In this document: positions 57,456 through 64,000 of the stretch, piece after piece
How positions within the stretch are numbered: position 1 is the first letter of the stretch
Layout of the letters: the number at the start of each line of letters is the position of its first letter
Source of the DNA: Adiantum capillus-veneris
Lineage: Eukaryota > Streptophyta > Polypodiopsida > Polypodiales > Pteridaceae
Length of the DNA: 64,000 nucleotides
NCBI GenBank assembly: GCA_014529385.2
Contig: CM043970.1
Coordinates: forward strand, 61,651,784 to 61,715,783
Direction of reading: 5' to 3'
Translations under genes and position numbers: made by a program
Notes under the pieces: generated by a model
Databases searched by the model: none
The model's input: only the letters and a program-made list of their open reading frames with translations
Told to the model about the DNA's origin: nothing

Positions 57456-57967
57456 GTGATGAACAATGGAGTTCCCATCTATCCATTTCATTTTGCACAA
57501 CACATTAGAGTAAATGTTCGCATAGATAGAAAAGTCTTTTTCCAGCAACGCATTGTTTTTATGTTTGGTGCAGAAAGACTTAGAGAAATACTGGCATCAC
57601 CCAATCCAATTATACTTCCAATCATCAATTATGAAACTTCTTTTAATGTTCACGTTTTCATTTTGTTTTAAAGGCAGGAACAAGGAGTGGTGAAGGGGTG
57701 CTCAAGGGCCATATGAAGGAACGAGGTCTTCAAACCAACAACGAGGAGTAGCACATGAATCACGATCAAAACAATGAACCTTTTAGGCCTATTGCTCGGA
57801 AATCCATTCATGTAATCATTGCAACTAAGTTTAGGTTTCAATCTATCATAAGGAGGATATTTGGATTCACTCGCCTCAATGAAATCAATGCTTCAATTAA
57901 TCCATTTATTCTACCTATGATAAAGTACGAATTAACAATGGATGTGTACATCTTCATTTTAATGTAA
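57456..57967 (+). other. Two related small ORFs in the Tat leader
   Basis: ORFs at 57456-57671 (71 codons) and 57755-57967 (70 codons) lie between the LTR and gag. Their last ~40 residues resemble each other: FG, RL, E, I, AS, NP, ILP, I, YE and FIL occur in the same order, about half identical, although the DNA has diverged. No known domain is recognised. They may be relics of a duplicated leader ORF or an accessory protein. Confidence 0.45.
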
Positions 57968-58052
57968 TCAGATTTATAGTGTCAACAATCTTGTGCAGCC
58001 CGTAAGAGAAAAGTTTCTTTAAAAAAAAGAAATTTCAAAAAGTCTAAACAAA

Positions 58053-60092
58053 ATGTCAAGTTCTTTTCCCACGTTCTATGCAAGAAGTGGGGAAGATGCG
58101 CAAGAGTTTCTTGACAACTTGGAGATGGCACATCTCATATCCGGGAGAGATGAAGAGGAAGTAAAGCTACGAGCCTTCCCGTTGGTTCTAAAAGCAGAAG
58201 CTAAAGCATGGTATGAGACCTTGCAACCCCAAATCAAGTCCAATTGGGAGAGACTGTGAGCAAGCTTCCTCTCCAAGTTCGGGCAAGGTGATACTTCTGA
58301 AGGACTATGGAAATGTCTTATTGGACATAAGCAGGTATCACTTGAAGACTATCCCTCTTATGAAGCAACCTTTGTCAATCTATGGGGTAGGTGGGAGGCT
58401 ACATTAGAAAATCATGGTGGTGCACCTAACTTTCTAAAAAAAGAGAGATTCATGGTTGGCTTGTATCCACTTTTAAAGGCTAAAGTAGAGCTAAAATTCC
58501 CATCCACCTTCGAAGAAGCACGTGAGGTAGCCATCATCAAGTTTAGAAAACTACACTTCCAAGCACATAGAGCAAGGGGTTTGAATGAAGTGAGTGAGAG
58601 GGAGTCTTCACAAACCATGGAAGCACCAATTAGGGCCCCTCTTGCACAATCTTCACAAATAGGAGATAACTCTCAACAAGAGGTTTTACAAAGGCTAACT
58701 CAACAGCTTGAGAACCTCACTCTGAATCTAGTACACGGCCTACCTCAACAACGACAACCAAGAGAAGGGAATCGCAATCAACGAAGACAAGCTCAAGAGT
58801 TGCGATGTTGGAATTGCAATGAAATGGGCCATGGCATGTACAATTGTCCACATCCAAGGCGACTTCCGGGAGACATATATCCCCCCAGACCGCCTCCTCT
58901 CACTGTGCAGCAAGAACTAGCTCAAGGCCCACAAATCCTTCGTCGACCACCACCACTAGCAAATATACCTCCCGTCCCACATGAGGAGGAAGAAAGAGGA
59001 GTCAACATCATCAAGCTAGAAGAGGTAATAGATGAGCATACTCTAAACTTTGATGTTATGCCGGTAGAAAAACGCACAAGAGCACATGATAAGGATGAAG
59101 ACATGAGAAGTGAAGGAACAAATTCAACCAGAAGGGACAAGAAGAAGAAGTCAAAGATGGAAGAAGCTGAAAGTAGCAGGAAGAAAAGATCAAGGCGAAG
59201 GGAAATTGGTATCAACGACTTCCCATTGGGAAAGGAGCTAGAGCCCTACAACATCCTGGAGGATTTACAAACCCAAAAGCCAAACATTTCATGGCCTCAA
59301 CTTCTACACCTATCGGCCAAAGTAAGAAGGCAATGGCCAAAGTTGGTAAGTACAAGAATTCCAAAAAAGAAAGCAAATCTTTCCATTAAGGTTGTGGCCT
59401 CAAAGCTACAAAAAGATGTGGAACCCATTGTGGATGCTTACATAAGGGGTAAAAAGGTGTCTAATGTATATGTTGATGGTGGAGCTCAAATGTGTGTGAT
59501 CACGGAAAAATCAATGAACAAGTTAGGGCTTGAAATTACAAAGTCCTCTAATTGTCAAGCTAGGCTAGCCAACAACTCAAGTGTGAAGTGTTTGGGGATC
59601 ATTGAAAATGTAAAAGTCTCTGTATGTAACATAGATGCACGAGTGGATATGTATGTCATGCCAGCTAAGGGGGAGGGCTATCCCATCATCCTAGGGAGGC
59701 CTTGGCTCATTGCTGTGAATGCAGATCAAAAATGGGGAAGTGGTCGTTTGATTCTTAAGAAGGGTCAACCGGTGGTGTATGATTGGCGAGAAGGAAAGCA
59801 ACTAGATATCAACTATGAAACCACGGCAGATGAAGAGAGCGAGGAGGAGAGTCCTTACTCAAGTGATGAGGAAGCATCAACCAGTGCATCAACCAGTGAA
59901 GAGGAGTCTTCTTTGGAGGTAATGGGAATTGTATTCAACGCCAACACTCAAGATGTTCCTGTAGAAGAAAAGCCAACAGACAATCACACACGAGGGGATG
60001 AAAGATGCCACCACCTTGAAGAAGGATTTGACGAGAAGATGCTTGCAAAAGATCTTCCTTGCGAGGGAAGAGGTCCTACATCAATATGTTAA
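58053..60092 (+). pseudogene. gag-protease of the Tat-type element
   Basis: A single frame of 680 codons with just one in-frame stop (TGA at 58257-58259). Start MSSSFPTFYARSGED. The retrotransposon gag core follows (AKAWYETLQ, then LSKFGQG and FVNLWGRWEA), then a linker and an intact CCHC knuckle CWNCNEMGHGMYNC near 58806-58847. A long charged linker precedes the protease. Its active site is VDGGAQ near 59473-59490 (DGG instead of DSG), with GRPWL downstream. An acidic tail (EESEEESPYSSDEE) leads toward RT. Role: capsid, RNA binding and polyprotein cleavage. Confidence 0.88.
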
Positions 60093-61044
60093 GGAGGTAT
60101 CCCAATTTGTTTTATCACTGACTACTCACAATTAAAGAGGTGTAGATGTACTAGAGCATCGAATTGAATTGAAACCAGGGACCAAACCCGTGGCTCAAAA
60201 GTTAAGGCGACTAGGATCTATGCAACAAAAGCTCTCCTACACGAAGTGAATCGACTCTTGAAGGCTGGCTTCATCTATCCAGTATCCAACTCCGAATGGG
60301 TATCACCTATTGTAGTCACTCCCAAGAAGAATGGTAAGTGGAGGGTCTGCGTGGATTACAAATCCCTCAACGCTGCGACAAAGAGGGACCACTTCCCTCT
60401 CCCTTTCCAAGATGAAATTTTGAATGAAGTAGCAGGTCACGAATGCTACACTCTGTGTGATGGGTATTCAGGATATTTTCAAATTAGAATAGCAGAAGAG
60501 GACCAACCAAAAACCACCTTCATCACACTTTGGGGATGTTTTGCATTCAGAGTAATGCCTTTTAGGCTCACCAATGCTCCTAGCACCTTCATGAGATTCA
60601 CAATATTTGTATTTCAGCCATTCTTTAGAAAATCTATAAGAGTCTTTATGGATGATTTCTGTATTTATAGTTGTAGATCAGTTCATTGCCAAAAGGTTGA
60701 AGAGGGGCTTAAGAGGCTCCATCAATTTGGGGGAACTCAACCCAAAGAAGTGTCATATCGGTGAATCTCAGGTGGTTTTGCTAGGCCATGTGGTTTCTTC
60801 ATAAGGAATTCAAGTGGATCCCTCTAAAGTAGAGGCCCTTTTCTCATTATCTCCACCAACAACAACAAAGGAGCTAATGACCTTCAACCACAAAGTGAGG
60901 TACATGTCTCGCTTCATCCATCTCCTAGCAGAAGCCATCGCCCCTTTGCATAGGCTGGCAATCCAATCTACATTTGAATGGGGGAGGGAACATGCAAAAT
61001 GTTTTGAGGAAGTGAAGGGCATTCTTAGCTCTCTCCAATCCTAA
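60093..61044 (+). pseudogene. Reverse transcriptase of the Tat-type element
   Basis: RT lead-in from about 60150 (HRIELKPGTKP) is interrupted by frame changes. The main piece 60246-60764 has WVSPIVVTPKKNG, CVDYKSLNAAT, LCDGYSGYFQI, MPFRLTNAPSTF and catalytic RVFMDDFCIYS. After another shift the thumb/connection (60814-61044) reads KVEALFSLSPPTTTKEL and FIHLLAEAIAPLHRL. Three frame breaks and an ochre after the thumb make it inactive. It lies between protease and RNase H as usual. Confidence 0.87.
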
Positions 61045-61582
61045 TGCCACCAGATCCAAAGGAGACTTACTATGTCACTCCAAGTGTAGGTTTCGAAGCA
61101 ATTGGTGTTGTTTGATGCAAAAAGATCCTAAAACATCATACAATGAGGCGATCTATTTTGCAAGCAAGGTGATGACTCCAGCCGAGAAGGGATACACTAG
61201 AATGGTGAAAGTGGTCTTTGCAATCTTGTTTGCGGTAAGGAAGTTTCGATCGTATCTTCTCCCTGTGCCATTTGTTTTTCTCACCTTAGAGCACAATCTA
61301 CCATATGTAGTACAACACATGAGCCTCTCATCTAGAATAGCAAAGTGGGTGCTTGAACTCCAAGAATTTGAATACACTTTCCTTGTAGAAGATAGCACAA
61401 GAGCAGGACTTGCAGAAATTCTCACCTACAAAGTGAGAGAAAGGGAAGGGATCACGACTACAAAGAGAGGAAGGCTCAAAACAGTTCAAGTGAAGGAGAT
61501 TGATAATGCCCATACTTTATGCTTTGACAGAGCCTATCAACGCCAACAAGACAAAGAGAAGCAGGGGCAATCCTCATTTTAA
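61045..61582 (+). pseudogene. RT-linked RNase H, degenerate
   Basis: The domain is recognisable from FEAIGVV (about 61090), YFASKVMTPAEKGYTRMVK and FRSYLLPVPFVFLT to LSSRIAKWVLELQEFEY. Two catalytic positions seem lost: the first Asp before AIG is not present, and the DH of the usual TDHxPL is LEHNLPY. In Tat elements this domain tends to lose activity and act as a connection once the second RNase H is present; that is a family-level expectation. Confidence 0.8.
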
Positions 61583-61920
61583 ACCCCACAAAAGGAGGTA
61601 ATGGTTAGAAAGGTATCACTCTACCCAATGTTCACTCTAACAATGAGGCCTGAGTATGCTGCTCTAACCCTTGGGTTAGAAGAATGCAAAGAATTAGGCA
61701 TACAAAGACTTATTTATAAAGGTGATTCTTTGCTAGTGGTCAGGCAAATCCAAGGGACTTGGAGGTGCAAGAATCGTACATTGTTTGAGTGGCTTAGTAG
61801 TGTAAGAGCTTTGATGAGGGTTTTAAAGCAACACAGGTACAACACATTGTGAGAACTCATAACAAGGAAGCAGACTTACTCGCAAATGAAAAGATTCAAA
61901 TGGCGGTAGGAGGTGTGAAA
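61490..61920 (+). pseudogene. Second (archaeal-type) RNase H of the Tat element
   Basis: Acidic residues are found in order across two frame breaks: Asp in LCFDRAYQ (about 61520), Glu in RPEYAALTLGLEEC (about 61650), Asp in IYKGDSLLVVRQI (about 61725), and Asp in HNKEADLLANE (about 61870). WRCKNRTL and the spacing match plant Tat aRNH domains. It would supply the RNA-degrading activity lost from the RT-linked copy. Frameshifts at about 61582 and 61852 break it here. Confidence 0.82.
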
Positions 61921-63297
61921 CTATATGAACCCAAATATCAAGGTCAAGAGGAGCTAGAAGACATTATCTTCTTTCTACAAGCAGGTGAGTGTCCCAAACA
62001 CTTAGACAAGGTGCAAAGACATAGACTAGTTAAGAAGGCCACACCTTACCAGTTGATCGAGGATGATTTATATCACAAAGGGAAAGATTTGGTCTTGAGG
62101 AGAGTACCAGGTGTGCAAGAGATAGAGAAAATTCTTCTTTCATGTCATGATGATGTCTGTGGTGGTCACTTTTCTCAAGATATTACAAGTAGGAAGATTT
62201 TACAAGCAGGGTTTATTTGGCCGAGCTTACATCGTGATGTCCAATATTGGTGTAAAGCATGTAAGCCATGCCAAATTGCTGGGGATAGACGACTAACATA
62301 TGAGCCTCGAGTCCAATAATAATATCTTATGGCCCTTTTGAAAAGTGGGGTGTGGATGCAATAGGTCCCTTACCTCGTACTTCTACAGGGAAGGTTTTCA
62401 TCATCATGGGTGTTGACTACATGACACGATGGGCGGAAGCAACAAGCACAACCCGAATCACAGCTGAAGAGGTATCAAAGTTTATTTTTGATCATATTTG
62501 TAGTAGGTTTGGAACACCCCTAGAAATCTTATCAGATCGAGGCCCGGGTTTTAGGGCTGACCTTCTGAATGATCTCTTGAGGAGGTTAAAAGTGAAACAC
62601 CTGCATTCCACACCCTACTATCCTCAATGCAATGGATTGGTGGAAAAAGTGAATGGAATGATATGTAAGATCATTTCTAAACAGGTTGTGGACGGCCTAA
62701 TGATTGGGATCGCCATTTGACGGCTGCTCTTTGGGCGTATAGGACATCTTTCAAGGTATCTACCCAATTCACCCCTTTTCATCTAGTTTATGGACAGGAA
62801 GCTCTTCTCCCCATTGAGGTAGAGCTCTCAAGCTTGCGCGTTCTTGCAAGAGTGGCAAAAAAACCAAAGGAGGTTCTACATGAAAGGATCTTAGATCTCC
62901 ATCGACTTGAGCTAGATAGAGAAGTGTCCATTGATCACTACATCACCAAAGCAACAAGCCAAAGGGATTAAAATCAACAAAAAGCTCAAGGGGAAAGGAT
63001 TGAAGGAAGGTATGTTGGTTCTTCTCTATGATAACCGACTTGATACTCGACTTGACAAAAGTTTTTGCAAAGATGGGAGGGACCTTTCATGATAAAAACA
63101 AAGTTGGGAATGGTAGTTACAGATTAGCAGATTTATCAGGAAAACTCCACAAGACCAGAGTCAATGGATGGAGATTAAAGCCCTACTTTCAACGTATCAA
63201 TCCGTTGATAGGCAGTCATCTGCCTACATCGTCTAAGCTCCAAATTGGCATGGCTCCTTCAGCTTGGCAAATGCTCCACCTATTTTTAAAGCTTTGA
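61849..63297 (+). pseudogene. Integrase of the Tat-type element
   Basis: The zinc finger lies in 61849-62319: CHDDVCGGHFS supplies the histidines and CKACKPCQ the cysteines. The core is at 62352-62720: VDAIGPLP region (first Asp), LSDRGPGF (second Asp), NGLVEKVNG (Glu). A short deletion after ISKQ shifts the frame. The C-terminal domain is at 62717-62971 (LWAYRTSFKVSTQF, EALLPIEVEL) and 63028-63297 (NGSYRLADLSGKLHKTRVNGW). No chromodomain is seen, as expected for this lineage. Confidence 0.87.
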
Positions 63298-63546
63298 TGT
63301 GCAAAGAAGAACCAGACTTGGAATCTGAACATACCCAAGGCAACCCTCCCATCTCCGATTTATGGGATTGAGGTAATGAAAAGCAGTTCTAATGGAGTAA
63401 AAGAGTGCATGACACTCCTTCTATTGAAAAAAAAAAAAAGTGGAAAAGGAAAAATGACAAAAAAAAAAAGAGAGAAAAAAAGAAGAAAGAAGCAACACCG
63501 TCCTCCTAAAGATATGAATATCTCTAGGCTTGGGGGAGGGATAATA
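63298..63546 (+). promoter_or_regulatory. 3' non-coding region and polypurine tract (Tat element)
   Basis: It contains two long A-rich runs (63427-63441 and about 63458-63492) and then tgggggaggg at 63531-63540, six bases before the 3' LTR. The purine tract would prime plus-strand synthesis. Confidence 0.8.
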
Positions 63547-64000
63547 TGAGTGGCATAAAATGGTAACCATCTTTTTGCAACATTTGTCGGCCTACTCAAC
63601 GTTCTCTTCCTCATATGTGTATATATTTTTCTATGCTATTAAGTTATCTAGAGTAAATTCCCCCTCTTCGTTTAACCTTTGTGGCGACACATACATTATA
63701 CTCTTCCAAAAATGTCACCTTAGTCATATATTTATATTACCACCCTTTTCTTTTTTGCTTTGTAAATAGAATAAGCATACAATAACCAACTATATACCCC
63801 CAAACTTTCTTACCTCTTGTGAATTAGTAGTAGAAAAATAATATATCCATCTTCCACCCCTTATAGATAAATTCCCATGGAAATCAACTCTCCACTTGTC
63901 TTTACCAAAGATTATGGTCCCTCTCTACAAGTCTTCTATGCCCCCTACATAGGTGGCCCAACATCTCTTAAGAATATACATATAGTTTCTCTCCTTTCAA
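63547..64000 (+). repeat. 3' LTR of the Tat-type element (continues past the window)
   Basis: It starts tgagtggcataaaatgg and matches 55327 onward over the visible ~450 bp with about eight differences, including a one-base gap near 63705. Confidence 0.93.

Larger units (their letters stand above)
55327..64000 (+). mobile_element. Tat-lineage Ty3/gypsy element (3' end beyond the window)
   Basis: 5' LTR from 55327, long leader, gag-pro 58053-60092, RT, two RNase H domains, integrase, A-rich tract and polypurine tract (63531-63540), then the 3' LTR from 63547 to beyond the window. The first 450 bp of the two LTRs differ at about eight positions, so it is younger than the chromoviruses. A second, archaeal-type RNase H between the RT-linked RNase H and integrase marks the plant Tat lineage. 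Frameshifts in pol make this copy inactive. It lies in a tandem array. Confidence 0.93.

Noticed and set aside
56488-57478. Several 70-90 codon frames in the Tat LTR
   Set aside because: They lie in the LTR downstream of the TATA box, overlap on both strands and show no shared motif, unlike the pair at 57456-57967.

Overview
This window is nuclear DNA of a land plant with a large, repeat-rich genome. The evidence is layered Ty3/gypsy LTR retrotransposons with an initiator-Met-like primer binding site and a chromodomain, a Tat-type gypsy element with two RNase H domains, an En/Spm (CACTA) transposase of the TNP2 type, an L1-type LINE and many dinucleotide repeats. I see no intact host gene and no rRNA, tRNA or CRISPR array. 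The species cannot be named from the sequence.

Layout. 1-842: unrecognised flank with one copy of a dispersed repeat. 843-14516: three copies of one chromovirus family joined head to tail on the + strand and sharing LTRs (element 1 truncated; element 2 complete with two LTRs; element 3 reduced to gag plus an LTR piece). 14517-39401: a minus-strand CACTA transposase gene broken by retroelements. It appears twice in part (14517-14703 with 22960-23548; 28500-28640 with 36567-39401), each time with a minus-strand chromovirus (14704-22959 and 28641-36566) in the same TCTAG target. A ~9 kb block that already contained these insertions was therefore duplicated. Between the copies lies a + strand chromovirus pol plus LTR (23549-28499). 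Two TIR elements are nested inside (14947-16088 in an LTR; 32217-33384 in gag), and the second minus element carries a 1.14 kb internal inversion.

39402-41243 is a compound microsatellite region. 41244-44570 holds about three diverged ~1.4 kb tandem units. 44571-46487 is a miniature LTR element with 171 bp LTRs that carries a fragment of a host Sec14/CRAL-TRIO gene. 46488-48180 is a LINE remnant, 48181-49730 a minus chromovirus 3' end, and 49731-50670 two oppositely oriented pieces of a Tat-type integrase. 50671-54850 is mostly LTR-like non-coding DNA. 54851-55326 is a ~154 bp tandem array cut by a fairly young Tat-type element (55327 to the window end).

The chromoviruses share a recognisable control layout: a U3 with CCAAT boxes spaced about 21 bp apart, a hairpin next to the polypurine tract, and AC/AG microsatellites in the LTR. 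All coding regions are damaged; the Tat element is closest to intact. The most unusual items are the Sec14 gene capture, the phased CCAAT array, the duplicated nested block, and the internal inversion.
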